This document shows positions 13,501 to 25,744 of a DNA stretch of 64,000 nucleotides, in pieces. This DNA is from Russula earlei (lineage: Eukaryota; Basidiomycota; Agaricomycetes; Russulales; Russulaceae). The notes under the pieces are model-generated. The model had not been told where the DNA came from and did not search any database. It was given only the letters and a program-made list of their open reading frames with translations. The stretch lies in the NCBI GenBank assembly GCA_025769875.1, contig JAGFNK010000002.1, positions 434,001-498,000 of the forward strand, written 5' to 3'. The translations under genes were made by a program, and so were the position numbers. Positions within the stretch are counted from its first letter, which is position 1. Each line of letters opens with the position of its first letter.

Positions 13501-13896
13501 AACATACGGATGCTATTTGGAAATCATTGACTTTTTAATGCAGGAACACTTCTATAATCTCTGCATGACAGAATCTTCCCGTCGAGACAGTGAGCGCGAT
13601 CAAGCACGAGTGAGTTCAGAGACTTGGTAATGCGACCGAGATGTTTGAACATTCTTCATTGATAGGGAACCTACACTACGGCGGATATGCGCACAGGTCT
13701 GCAACAGCCAGACGCTTTATCCAATGGGCTGCGACAGTGCCAGGAGTACGGCGCTTCCTTCTCGGAGAAGGTTCATGTCATACTCCACGCCTTGCAGACA
13801 CATGTCGACTTTGACTGTCGATTTTTGGGTATCCGACTATCGTTTTCAGAGTTCTATCGCGCCAAGAAAGAAATACAAGTGCAGTCTAAGTCATAG
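10560..13896 (+). CDS. Gamma-tubulin complex component 3 (GCP3/Spc98/Alp6)
   Basis: Subunit of the gamma-tubulin small complex that nucleates microtubules at the spindle pole body. The start MAASASTSSLESLIHSII is at 10,560. After several short introns come the N-terminal GRIP1 motif (GHLYIRVDRFIREREAR; LERSIDAAYRIASQRLFD) and the C-terminal GRIP2/gamma-tubulin-binding part (VFTLEYKVDAPLDTVL, YLKLFNHLWKMKRIE, FIRQMAAYCYLEVIECSW, LLGFYDAT-like, HVDFDCRFLGIRLSFSEFY). VPWPLDTVL-type spacing and the LFNFLWRLKRVE-like helix separate GCP3 from GCP2. The stop is TAG at 13,894-13,896. About ten introns of 45-70 nt break the frame; I did not fix every boundary. Confidence 0.9.
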
Positions 13897-14003
13897 AATC
13901 TTTCATTTTAGCCGTGTATGAGTACGAGTCGCCTATGAAAGCCTTGGCGACGTTATTCGCTGCTACGTCGGGGTGCCAATAATCTGTAGGTACGCGTATT
14001 AAA

Positions 14004-17000
14004 CTATTTTGCCTGTTGCTTTTGGGGCGGTTTATACAATTTCAACAAAAGAGAACTACAAACGACCGAGACGGAGCTAAGGTGGATGTGAGCGCGGAAG
14101 CAGATGGGACTGAACCCACACTCACGACATGGCCATGGCAAGAGAGGCCCAGACTGGATCGAGCCGAATGTGTCCGAATGGGTATAACACACCGGCCGCT
14201 ATCGGGACTGCAGCGACGTTATACACCAGTGCCCACAACTGTTTTCCCCAAGTCAACCGCGCCACGGTATATAACGCAGGATTGGCACTTACAAAGTTGA
14301 GCTTCACCCGCCGAAAAACAGTTGCTGATAGATCCACCAGGGTCAGAATGCCACCGAGGTCTGACGAAACAAGGATGAAAGAGGCACTCGAGAGGGCGAC
14401 ATCGCTTCCCGATCCAATGGCGATAGCTACATCAGCGGCTTCCAGCGCCTACGCAGCGGAGCGGTCAATGTCGCCCACAAACCACATGGAATGCCTTCGC
14501 GCTTACCGGTGCATCATTGATGCCGTCCCCGACCATGGCCACCACACAACGGCTGTTCAGCCTTCTCCCAAATAACGACCCTAACTTCGATTGCTGCTTC
14601 TTCGGGGCGTTCTCTTGTAGCCAACGAACCTTGTCGGCCTACCCCATCGGTAATGTCAGCCGACACGAACGTTGGCGAAATGTTGACCGGACACGTACCT
14701 TTTCGTGGGGAAGGACGCCCGCGATCACATTGGATTTAGGTATGCCCACCGTTTTCGCCACAGCTCTTGCAGTGGTTATGTTGTCACCAGAGATCATCCA
14801 GATTTCCAGCTTTCGAGATTGCAAGTGAGACACTACGGCTTTAGCGTTGGGCCGAAGCGGGTCTGCAATGGCAAATAAGACGAGGATCTTGAACTGTCTT
14901 GGTCCAGATGCTCCGCTCGTATTGTCTTGACGGACAGCGAGAAACACGACACTCTTCCCCTCTGACTTCCAAGATTCAAGGCAGTCAGCAAATTCCACCG
15001 GGATGTTAGCTTCATGTTCTGCCATCCATCCTTCATTTCCGATGATCGCCGAGCAGCCCACATCTTTAAACACCGCCTTGAGGCCCCGTCCAGGCGTTTC
15101 CTCCACGGAGCTAGCTGCGTGTCGAATGGCGTTGTTTCCCTCGCAATATGCTCGAATAGCCGTGGCGAGGGGATGAGAACTAGACGCTTCCAGCTCGGCT
15201 GCCAACCCGAGGATGGATTCACGTTTCCATTGGTCCCCGTCCCACAACTCCTTGCTATCGGTGACTGTGGGCCGGCCACCCATCGTCAGTGTTCCCGTCT
15301 TATCAAAGACGATCGCATCGAGCTGCGCAGCCTCCTGGAATGCCTCGCCTCCTCCCCAAGCCAAAATGCCGTACTTCGCTGCGAGACCTGCACCGACAAG
15401 AAGAGCCGTCGGAGCTGCGAGGCCAATACCACATGGACATGCAACGATAAAGACAGCGATAGCGAACTCGAGGGACCACGCCGCTAGTGATTGAGATCAG
15501 TGAGCCATTCTATGCCGGACAATCTAGACTTACGCCACCCCCCGACGTCTTTATCAAGGTAGCTGCGAGGCAGAGCGCCACCCAACCCTAGACTGGCCCA
15601 TATGATCCATGTAAGGATAGCAAGTAGCGTAATGACGGGCACGAAGTAGCCCGTCAAGAGGTCTGCGAAGCGCTCGATAGGAGCTCGTTTTGTTTGACTG
15701 TCCCGGACCACATTGATGACATGATCAAGCCTACGTTCTTGTCAATATCACTTCTTTGGCAAGAGCGCCGATACTGACATTGTCTTTCCCTCTGCCACAT
15801 CTATTCTCACATCCAGAGCTGTCCCAATGTTGATCGTGCCCAGCAATACGTGGTCCCCGGGGTTTTTCTTGATTGGCTTTGATTCCCCCGTCACCGAGCT
15901 TTCGTCGAATAGTGAATGGCCGGATACAACCACGCCATCCATCGGGGGCGTTGAACCAGTCGGGACCCGAACGACGTCGCCAATTTCCAAGAGATCCGCA
16001 TGGACCTTTTGTACTCTGGAGTCATGCTCCGAGGTCTGTTCGTCTGCTTCAGCATCTGTCTTTCCCATTTCTATGTCCTCCTTTTCACTGCGAAAGTTGG
16101 TAACTGGGGCTTTCTTGTTTTCCAAACCTACAACGAATGCTTCAACGGGCTTCAACTGCGCGAGGCTGGAAATAGCATCTCCTGTGCGGCTCTTGCTATA
16201 GGCTTCCAAGTACCTGCCTGGTAGAAGGTCAGGACTGTTATTATTATGACAGTCAAGGAATATACCGATGAGAAGCAGCATCGTTAGGAAGACAACCGAA
16301 TCAAAATATGTTGTCGTATCGCCGTGTTTAGCCAGGGATGGTGATGTCGATGCTGCTAGGACAAGCAAGACTATGGAAGAGAAATACGCCACGGAGACCC
16401 CTGACGATACCTACCACATCGAAGATGGTTTAATTGGCGGACGGGTTTGCAGGAAGGTACATACCAGCAAGTTCATACTCCCAAACCGAAGAAAGCGTTT
16501 CCACATGGGTGTGCGACTTCCTCTTCTCCACAGGGCATATATTTCTTTCAAACTTCGTCGGTGAAAGTTTCCAGCGCTGTAGAACATCACGGGGGTAGCC
16601 AAGAAAAATAGCGACCATTGGATACGTGACGCATTGCCCATCCACATCGGTTCCATTAGAAACATTCTGGTGCGATTCTTGGATGGAACTAAACTCATGA
16701 AGACGATGCCGATGACGAAAGTGGGGATGGCGACAATGAAAGAAAACCCGAGACGATAGAGGAGACTGCGTTTCTCCTTTACCTGTATCAGCCGGGTACG
16801 GTCCTCGAGTGAAGGGGTTTTATAAACCGTGACCCTGAAAGGCGGACTGTTGGAGAGTGTGATGGCGGAGACAACCTCACGTATGGTGAAGGTTGGTGGG
16901 GACGGCTCATAGGTGAGACGAAGAATGGGGTCGTCGAGAGTTGGTGGTTCTACGTGAGTAATTTGACTCATTTCGTCGAGACATTGTGTAACCCTCTGAG

Positions 17001-18136
17001 GACAGCGGCTAACCGGAATTCGTCAGGAATTTGTGTGAAATATTCAGTCAAGGTGGCTTACTTGCAGAACATGCCCTCTATCAGCAGAGCGACGGTACGT
17101 TTCCCCTGCACCACCTCCATAGCATTCGGCGTCACCTCGATAAGCTCCACGCTGACCACGGATGCTTCGTATCCAGCACATTCGATAGTCTCCTGCACTC
17201 CTGGAATCAGCCCCTTGCTCTCCACAACCAAGGATGCAGAATGCCCGATGAGATTGACCGAAACGCCTGTGACACCTTCCTGCTCGGAAAGTAATTGCGT
17301 GATGGTGGAGGCGCATGAAGCACAAGTCATCCCGCCAACAGAGAGCGTGACACGAAGCGGTCCGTGCATTTCGGCGACAGGGGTTTCTAGGTTCAAGGGG
17401 TGAATTGATACGACGTCAGCCTCATACCCTATGGACTTTATAGCCTCAAGTACGTCTCCCACGATAGATTTGCTATCCAAAATGACAGTGGCTGATTCGT
17501 TGAGAAGCGAGACCGACACGTCATGCACGGCAGGTAGTCGGGAGAGCGCCTGACCTATCGCGGTTGTACATGACGCAGAAGTCATTCCACCCACAGAAAG
17601 GGTCAGGCGATGGGGAACGTCACTTTGAAACTCTGTCTCGTATATGACTGCTTTCGGAGAATCGTCAACTTTGAGCATGGACCGCTGCAGCGAGCTGCCC
17701 GTTGTCGCTGAAGGCGACGCTGTCTGGACATCATTGGATCCAATATTGAATTTACGCTGACAAAACTGGCATCGTTCGACGTGTTTTCTAGCATGATCCG
17801 GGTGTGTGAGATAACCGGAACGTCCGGATGGTCGCACGGGACCTGTTCCTGGGGTATCTACAACATCGAAGCCAGCGTCATCGATGGCGTCCCGCATGGC
17901 AAGATGTGACAGGGCTGTCGGATGGCGAATGGTTACACATTGAGAAAGAATAGAGACGTGGACCGAATATGGCGATGGGGTGAGCTCTTGAAGAGTCTCC
18001 TCGATGGTATGGACGCAGCTACATGGATGGTTGGCTATTTCGCTGAACCACTTCGTGGGATTGCGGCGTACCTGCCACAGTGGAGATTACTGATGAAGAT
18101 CGCGGTGGTTACTTCGTCGCGAGCATTCGCCGACAT
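14004..18136 (-). CDS. Cu(+)-transporting P1B-type ATPase (Ccc2/ATP7 type)
   Basis: Pumps Cu(I) into the secretory pathway for cuproenzymes such as laccases. From ATG 18,136 there are four N-terminal metal-binding domains. Their motifs are LHCGSC (split inside the Ser codon by an intron), GMTSASC (first Cys replaced by Ser, near 17,580), GMTCASC (near 17,320) and GMFCNRC (across an intron near 17,050). Then come membrane helices, the TGES actuator motif (near 15,890), the CPC ion-binding motif (about 15,430), the DKTGT phosphorylation site (about 15,300), an HP motif (SSSHPLATA, about 15,165) and GDGIND (about 14,525). Each of these is visible. Three introns near the 3' end join cleanly (PHEK|ADKVRW, NDAP|ALEAAD, LNF|LWALVYN). 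It is divergent from the Vip1 gene, with a hairpin between them. Confidence 0.93.
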
Positions 18137-18425
18137 TGAGACCGTAATTTCCTGGCTGGATGACAGAGGATAGTGAAGTTAAAACGTAAAACTCGGTGGG
18201 GATTGTGCTTTATAAACACCTCTAAGTGGGGCCTCCGCACAATTGCCTCTCGCGCAATTGCCTCCCCGCGAGAGGCAATTGTGCGAATACAGTATCTGGC
18301 ACACCGGACACCCCTCACTCGAGTCCGGGGTCCCACTAGGCCATCGGGCCGGGGCCGGCCCTGATGCCTCACCTCACCTCACCTCATGCCTTGCTGCCCC
18401 TAACAAATAACCAACGCCGTACGGG
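18137..18425. promoter_or_regulatory. Divergent promoter region of Cu-ATPase and Vip1
   Basis: 289 bases between two divergent start codons. It holds a TATA-like TTTATAAA (about 18,209), a perfect inverted repeat (18,236-18,285), a second GC-rich palindromic area (CCGGGGCCGG near 18,350) and three to four copies of CTCAC just upstream of Vip1 (about 18,367-18,386). I infer a shared regulatory function from the position only. Confidence 0.45.
18236..18285. repeat. Perfect 19-bp inverted repeat (hairpin)
   Basis: Left arm 18,236-18,254 (CGCACAATTGCCTCTCGCG) and right arm 18,267-18,285 (CGCGAGAGGCAATTGTGCG) are exact reverse complements. The 12-nt loop CAATTGCCTCCC itself repeats part of the arm (CAATTGCCTC). 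No gene overlaps it. Confidence 0.85.
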
Positions 18426-21400
18426 ATGCATTGGGATAGACCTTCTCGTTTTTCTTTATTGCACATTGGCGATAGACATTCTCCTCGCTCTAGCTCAATT
18501 CTGGCAAGATCTTCTACACCGTCGCCTACAGGATCTCACACATCTGATCTATACTTTGGCAATGAAGTCCCAAAACCGACCATCGTTCTGGGCATATGTG
18601 CAATGGACGTTAAGGCCCGCTCAAAGGCAATGAGGGAGATCCTGACTCGTCTCGTGGATAGAGCTAGAGGGACCGTCGAGGTCAAAGTCTTCGGAGATAA
18701 AGTCATACTAGACGAAGGTGAGCCGAGATCCTGATGCGCGCGCTTCTTTTTGACACCCTCGGTACATTCAATGAAAACAGACGTCGAAAACTGGCCTAGA
18801 TGCGACATTCTTATATCTTTCTACTCCACAGACTTTCCGTTAGACAAAGCAATTTCCTACGTCAAACTGCGCAGGCCATTCTGTATAAATGAGCTCGTGC
18901 CCCAAGCTCTTCTCTGGGATCGCCGGTTAGTAGGGCACATTCTGGACCATGTCAAAGTCCCCACTCCAAAACGCTTGGAAGTTTCTCGGGACGGTGGACC
19001 CAAGGTCGACGACGAACTAAAAGAATATGTAAAGGCCAGAGTTGGCATCGAGCTCGGCAACTTTCGAGCTATTCCCGAAATAACTTTACGAGAGGATGGT
19101 AATGCCATTATAGTTGACGGACAAATAATGGAAAAGCCTTTCGTGGAGAAACCAGTGAGCGGTGAGGATCATAATGTATATATATACTTTAGAGGTGGTG
19201 GAGGGCGTCGACTCTTCAGAAAGGTGAGTCAATGCCGTAATGGATCTACCATTTAATGGTGTGAAACTCGTTTCAGGTGGGCAACAAGAGCAGCGAACTG
19301 GATCCCGGCTTAATGCACCCGAGAACCGATGGTTCCTACATATATGAAGAGTTTATTGATGTTGATAACTCGGAGGACATCAAGGTCTACACAGTGGGCA
19401 ACGAGTACACCCACGCGGAGACACGTAAATCACCTGTCGTTGATGGCGTTGTAAGACGCAATACGGACGGAAAGGAGATCCGGTGAGTGGTCAATCCCTT
19501 TTCTTGGAGCTAGCTCAATGGTCATAGATTTATCACACATCTGACTGAGGAGGAGAGGTCCTGGGCGGCGAAAATCTGCCACGTATTTGGCCAGAGGGTG
19601 TGTGGCTATGATATGCTGCGCTGCGATACCGGCGCCCGAAGTCAAGTGATCGATGTCAACGGATGGAGTTTCGTTAAGGGTAATGAGTCCTATTACGGTC
19701 AGTGTATTTGATCAATCAACCACACGACTTGGGCGCCTCTTCATGCTCTTACTCCTGAACTACATCCTAGACAAAGCCGCTGAGATCTTGTCAGCCCTTT
19801 GTACCCGTATTTCGACGGCTCCGGATAGGACTCTAATAAGCTCCGAGTCCACGACCCCGGAGGCACCGACATGGCTATTGAAAGCCAACGTTACCGTCTT
19901 TCGTCACGCTGATCGGACCCCAAAGCAGAAGCTCAAGTTCAATTTCCCCATCGGAGAGCCTTGGACCCAGCCTTTTGTTACCCTCCTCAATGGTGAAAAG
20001 GAAGAGATAATACTTCGGGAGAGGGAGCAGCTGAGCCGAATCGCGGTGGCGGTCGAGGAGGCAAAACGACTGGGTGCAGACGGAGAAGACTTGAATAAGC
20101 TGACTCTGCTCAATAATGCGCTTTTCAGCAAGATAGAACTGCCTGGGACCAAGGCTCAGCTGAAGCCGGTGTACTCGAAGAAGGCAGCAGGCCAACTAAG
20201 GAAGTTGGTGAAATTGACGCTCGTGTTTAAATGGGGAGGGGAATTCACACATTCGGCACGCTATCAATCAAGGGACCTGGGGGAGAACATGAAGAAGGAT
20301 ATCTCCATTATGAGTGCGTACATTCTTTCTCACAAACGTGGGTGGGTCTCATATCAACAGACCGAGACGTGCTGAACAATGTCAAGGCGCGTGACGTGAC
20401 GTCTTGAACGGAAGATCCGTCCCGGCCCGCTGATCCCCTTTTGAACAGATCTACACTTCCTCTGAGCGTCGCGTCACCGCCTCGGCAGAGATTTTCGCCG
20501 CCGCGCTACTCGACCAAACTCAGTCTTCCCTTTCCTCAAGCACAACCCCAACCCGCTCTGGAAGATCATCCGCAGATGGCGTCGCGGGTCCATACTCTCA
20601 CCCCCAAATCTTCCATGACCCTCAGAGACCCCCTCAAGCTCATCGTACGCAAGGACCTTTTGGATGACTCCAATGCCGCCAAGGACCTCATGGACGACGT
20701 AAAGAAACGGCTAAAGATTCTCCTGCGACCAGGGGAGCCAGACAAGCGACCGGAACTGATCTGGCCAAAGAGCATGAACAAAGAGCCAGTAGAAGTCCTC
20801 AAGGCAAGCTCATGCTTTCCTGACAAAGGAAATCCGTGTTGAGCATGCACAGGAAGTGATTGACCTACTTAGCGGTTTCCGGGCCATCATGGGTCGAAAT
20901 TTTGACACGCTAGGCGTAGAAAAGATTCAAGAGCGATGGTAGGTCATGCTGCACGATGAACCCCCCCCCGGTCGTCTGACCCTCGCCGAGGTGTTGCGGA
21001 GATGAGCCTTGGCTTTTCCGAGAACGCTGGGAGAAGCTTTTTGAAGATTTCTGCGACGTAAAGCCAGAGAAATTCGACCCATCACGTGTAAGTACCCGCG
21101 TCGCCCACGTCAGTGCCCACAGGCTGAGGCTCGGTGTCACCTAGGTGTCAGAGTTGTACGATACCATCAAATACTGCGCCCTTCATCACCGCACCTTTCT
21201 CTTTGCCATATTCGGTGAGAGTGGTGGTCAAGACAACCATCAACCCCATGACCGGAAACTCCACGAACTGTATGGCCGAGCTAAAGCACTTTTTGACCTG
21301 GTAGCGCCACAAGAATATGGCATTGAACCTGAAGAAAAGTCTCTCGGTTTATTGCACCTCCTCGTCCGGATCATGGTTGACGTTGAAATTCTATCTTTCC

Positions 21401-22157
21401 AGGGAGGAGATTGGGGTTCTCACCTCGCTTCCACTACTCCGAAAAGTAGTCGAGGACCTCGAAGAAGCGCGGACTCACGGCAGGAGCTCATTGACCTGTT
21501 ATTTCACCAAAGAGAGCCACATCCACACGTTGGTCAACCTCGTTCTGTTGTCTGGCTTGCCCATCGCGAATCGACGGATCCCCGAGCTTGATTACGCAGT
21601 GAGCGACCTGCCATCTTTTTGACACAAAAAGGCACAATCCGCTGATCTTCGCTGGTCGTTACAGTCGCATATTACGCATGTCTCTCTCATATTTAGTTTG
21701 GAAGGCTGAGTTGACCCCCTCCCTTCGCAGATTCGAGCTGTACGAGCGCAACCATGGCCGGGGGAAATCCGATAAAGAATATTCCATAAAGATCTCGTTG
21801 AGCGAAGGTGCTCATTCGTCCAATGTTCTTGACTCTGCTCTAGATGCCCGCCACTCGTTGAACGTGCAACAGCGACGGTTAGCCCCACATCCGCTTCTCC
21901 ATGATCCGAGTCTTCCAGAAAAGTTGATGTGGCGTGGTGTAGGAAATTGACTCAACATCTACCTTATAGCCTCGTAATAGAGAAACTATCGAAGCACTTT
22001 GGCCGTACACAAGAGGTGAGTCGCACCAAAACTAACAAAAAAAGAGGGTTTTCAATAGGCTAACACTGCAAACTAGGGCGATGATAGCGATCCAGAGACA
22101 CCGCTCGTCATCGAGTCATTATCAGTCGCCAACGAGAGGAGCAAAGACGACCCATGA
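18426..22157 (+). CDS. Bifunctional inositol pyrophosphate kinase/phosphatase (Vip1/Asp1, PPIP5K)
   Basis: Makes and removes the 1-beta-phosphate of inositol pyrophosphates; the fission-yeast homologue affects phosphate signalling and microtubules. The N-terminal ATP-grasp kinase (18,560-19,780) shows [48 protein letters not shown] and [14 protein letters not shown]. The histidine-phosphatase-like half (19,870-22,060) shows [60 protein letters not shown] and [15 protein letters not shown]. Several introns were joined by eye. One (20,804-20,852) has GC-AG ends and another (20,387-20,448) probably does. Near 20,600 the frame must shift by an intron of only about 40 nt, and the join near 21,690 is unresolved. 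Start ATG 18,426, stop TGA 22,155-22,157. Confidence 0.9.
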
Positions 22158-22280
22158 ATACAGAGCACGGCGCCTCAGATAATCAGACGCTGGTCATTCA
22201 ATTAGAACATCGGTATTGTAGTACTGAATAATTTACAATAGTAGTACAATAAGCACCCTTAAACGCTTGTAAGATGCGTC

Positions 22281-23230
22281 TCAGGTTCGCGGAGTGGTGT
22301 CTTCCCATGGTTGTAACCCAAGTCGGGTGCGCAAAACGCTGGACTGTTCGGGTGTCAGTTCGCGGAAAATCAGGCTATGCGGGGGACCTTTCGTATTTGC
22401 CATCGAAGGATGGTCCTGGTCGAAGAGTGCAGATGCCGTCTGGGAGAGCATCGATGATTGGGTCGCCAGTGCAGCGAACGAAGAAGTCGTATCGTGGTAC
22501 CTGCGTGATGGAAACTCGCGTCAGCACGCCTGTGCTTGGAAGGAATGAAGCGGTCACCTACAATCTGTGCGCAGGCCGGGTGGTCAGTACGACTACGACT
22601 GTGGACAAGTGAATGGAGTGTGGCTTGCCTGAATGCCTCTTTGTTCAAGCAATCGCTGTCCTTGATCTGGTCAAGCGTATGCTTTTTGAAAGCGCCTTTG
22701 ATGTAGTACAGGATGTCGTACACATGATGGTCGTTCGGGCTGGTCAGTCGGGATCACTCGTAAGATCAGGGCTCTGAACGTCTCGAATTTTGAGTTGAGC
22801 CAACTGACCGCCACGGGTTGAACTTTGGCGCCAGATTGAACGTGCCATCTTGGTGAGAGATAAGAGGGTGGAAGACATCGGTGATGAAATGTACTGTTGG
22901 AGGCCGTTCGGGATAGTTGTAGGGGAATGTCAAACGAAACCTTAAGATGGAGTCGGTGTAGTAGCCTTGCCAGTTTAGCTTTCCAAGCGGAGAGAGACGG
23001 ACTCGGTTGAGCTCACCCTGATGTATAAAGAGAATGGCATCCCAGATGGACGGGTCGTTGGGGGACGGAATAACATACATCCCGAGGGGGCAGTGGGACT
23101 GATATCTTAAAGAAGCATACTCGAACGAGATGGCCGCGCGCGAGAGATGATTGACTGATGGAGGCTGATGTGCAGAGGTAGATTTACGAGGGGTGCCAGT
23201 CGAGCTCGTCGTGGTGAAAGCTCGGAACAT
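22281..23230 (-). CDS. E2-variant (UEV) protein, FTS/AKTIP-like
   Basis: The UBC fold reads ASLRYQSHCPLGMYVIPS, then WDAILFIHQG, RFRLTFPYNYPERPPTV and HPLISHQDGTFNLAPKFNPW. The active-site Cys expected after the HPN-like turn is absent, so it is a catalytically dead E2 variant. FTS-type proteins belong to the FTS-Hook-FHIP dynein adaptor that moves early endosomes in hyphae, and the HPL..DG..L...F..W spacing fits that group better than Mms2. Exons join NPWR|PNDHHVYDILYYIK over a normal intron, then EAFR|YHDTTSSFAALATQS across an intron (22,628-22,501) whose ends are GC-AG. The C-terminus reads HSLIFRELTPEQSSVLRTRL. The gene is divergent from Rcf2 with 130 bp between starts. Confidence 0.7.
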
Positions 23231-23360
23231 CGCAGTTTGGGTTTTGACAAACCCGGAGTTGACGAGTCCGAGGCACCCCCTTCTGATACACGTGACCAAG
23301 AGGCCAGCCAAGTCGAGGTCGAGGTCGATCCTTCCACCCACTCCTTGTACTCCGACCACC

Positions 23361-24085
23361 ATGAAGGTCAACGTCACTAGGGAAGAATTCGAGGCCTTTG
23401 ACCGTGCCACTATCCGCGGATCTATCGAGGGTATTGCAGCAGGTCTGGCTATATCCATTCCCGCCTCGCTTGCCGCACAGCGCTATTTGCCTGCTTATCG
23501 CGCCCTTCCACTCTCTTTGAAGGCTCTCGGAGCTGTCCTCGTCGTCGGCCCCGCGTGGGCTATCCAAACCGAACGCAGGGGTGTCGAATTTGACGAGGAA
23601 CACAATTGGTGCGTTGCGCCGACTTGCAAATATGTTTTGAGCGAACGACTGACGTCCGCGCAGGAAAGGTGTCAGTCGCCAGCTACTGGACAACGCGAAA
23701 GCACGCGAGGCATCCGAGTGGGATAGCCTCAGCACCAAGGACAGATTTTCAAAGTGGGTTGCTCGCCACCAATACAAGGTCATCCTCGGTAGCTGGGCGG
23801 CCGGCATGGCCGTCGCTGGTACCATCATCATGCGTGATAGGTATGGCAACGCCCGTGTTGTCTTTGCGTTCTCTCACTTGCCTCTCTAGGCATCAGTCGA
23901 CGTCCCAAAAAATTGTTCAGGCTCGGATGTGGGCCCAGGGCTTGACGATCGGGGTCCTTATTGCCGCGGGGGTCCTCACACACTCTCAGCGCGAGGATGC
24001 TGCAAAGCATCACGCGGTCGACCATTCATGGCGCGAAATTCTAGAAGCAGAGATGAGGGAGGCCGAATCACGAAAAGTACAGTAA
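23361..24085 (+). CDS. RCF2: Respiratory supercomplex factor Rcf2 (HIG1 domain protein)
   Basis: Mitochondrial inner-membrane protein that helps assemble or modulate the cytochrome bc1-cytochrome oxidase supercomplex. I read three exons: from ATG 23,361 (MKVNVTREEFEAFDRATI, then a hydrophobic N-terminal half), then EEHNW|KGVSRQLLDNAKARE, then MRD|RHQSTSQKIVQARMWAQG. The segment WDSLSTKDRFSKWVARHQYK matches the Rcf2 linker. The HIG1 domain follows with its two helices and the QKIVQARMWAQ signature. The stop is TAA 24,083-24,085. A damaged paralogue lies at 29.5-30.3 kb. Confidence 0.88.
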
Positions 24086-24205
24086 CTCACCCCAAATTCG
24101 ACGATCGCGTAGATACTTCATCATAATGGATTAACTTGATAAAAATTCAATCGCCCGGTCCGAGATGGACCGGATATTGCAGTCTCGTCAAGTCGACGTC
24201 CACGC

Positions 24206-25648
24206 ATGGGGAGTTCAAAGTCATCATCGCGAAAAAGAGACCTCTCCCCCGATTCAACTGATTCAGAACAGGAGCAGTCAGATGACGTCCTCGTTCTCTC
24301 CCATGCAGCCAAGCGAAAGCAGAAGAAGGCATTGTCAAAACCCGCCATCCCCTCCAAGAAACAAAAGAAAGGAGACACTCCGAGTCCTCATCTCGTTAAA
24401 CGCCAAAATTCGATCTGGATAGGGAACTTGTGCTACAAGACTACGGCGGAGTCTTTGCGTCGCTTCTTCGGTGACGTCGGGGAGATCACAAGGGTACATT
24501 TACCGACCAAGGTCGGAAAAGCGTCCCCAGGTGAGCCCGTAAGACGAGAAAATCGAGGGTACGGTCCCGCTACCGTCGTCTCTGCCGTTCGCTTCGTTCG
24601 CTCACCACCCAAAACCTGCAGTTTTGCCTACGTGGACTTTTCGACGCCAGAGGCAAAGAATGCCGCCATCACGATGTCCGAGTCGCCTCTGGAAGGGCGG
24701 CGGCTGTTAATCAAGGACGGTACGTACATCCCATCCTTCCTTGCTTTGTACAACGACTTTTGAGCACCCCCCCCCCTCTCTCTAATTTCAGGCGACAGCT
24801 TTCTTGGCCGCCCTGCGAAGCCTGGGATGTCACTCCAAGTCGACGGTCTGGGTGCGCAAGGGAAGGGCCACTCCAAATTCGCGCAAAAGATCCTTTCTGC
24901 GCAGAAACAACCGCCCGCGCCCACGCTCTTCTTCGGCAATCTCGGATTCGAGACGACCGTGGATTCGATCAGGGGTCTCTTGGAAGCTCATCGCGCCAAG
25001 GAGGAGAAGAGCGACGCCGTCGCCGTCGCCGCCGCCGCCTCCTCCTCCGAGTCTGCCACCAAGGACGTGGGCGAGGACCGGTGGATACGAAAGATCCGCA
25101 TGGGGACGTTCGAGGACAGCGGCCTGTGCAAGGGGTATCGATCCGGCCCTTTTTGTGTTCGTTGACGGTCCTGCTGACCGGCCGCACGCCCGCCCAGGTT
25201 CGCGTTTGTTGACTTCACGAGCACGAAGCACGCGACGGCCGCTTTGATACACCCGAAAAACCACCAGCTCGACGGACGGGGGCTCGTGGTCGAATATGCT
25301 TCGGCCGACGCCGTGCGTCGTGGGGGAGGTGGCGGCCACAGACCCAAGAAGATTTCGACCGAGGTTTCCGGCGAGGGCCATGCTGGCGTACGCAGAAAGA
25401 GGCGCGATCCCGAGGTCGATGATCGCGCCGACGAGAAAGCGCGTTCGACGGCGACCACAACACGCGCCCAGTCGCACGAAGAGAAGAGCACAGCGGCCGG
25501 TGGACGCGATCGTCCATCTGCGAAATGGAAAAATAACCATGGGACGCGAAAATCACGGACAACTCCTGGAGCGGCGCTCGCGCAGGCAAAGCGAGAACAA
25601 GTTGCGATAGTGCCGAGTCAAGGGCGGAGAATAACATTCGATGATTAG
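24206..25648 (+). CDS. Nucleolar RNA-binding protein with two RRMs (Nop13-like)
   Basis: The N-terminus is charged and Ser/Lys-rich with nuclear-localisation-type runs (KRKQKKALSKPAIPSKKQKK). RRM1 has RNP2-like SIWIGNLCYKTT and RNP1-like CSFAYVDFSTPE. RRM2 has TLFFGNLGFETT and, after an intron near 25,130-25,197, FAFVDFTSTKHA. The basic C-terminal tail ends RRITFDD. Two RRMs flanked by basic tails, with this RNP pattern, fit fungal Nop13/Nop12-like ribosome-biogenesis factors. One intron lies at about 24,718-24,791 and another at about 25,135-25,198. Compositionally it is very GC- and CpG-rich, including an Ala/Ser run near residue 250. Confidence 0.75.
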
Positions 25649-25744
25649 AGTCATGCTACCACCTGGAAAATATCGATGTTCCGAAAGATCGCAGTATCGA
25701 TACATGACAACGGGTTCCTAAGAGAGGGCAGCAGAAGAGTCGAT

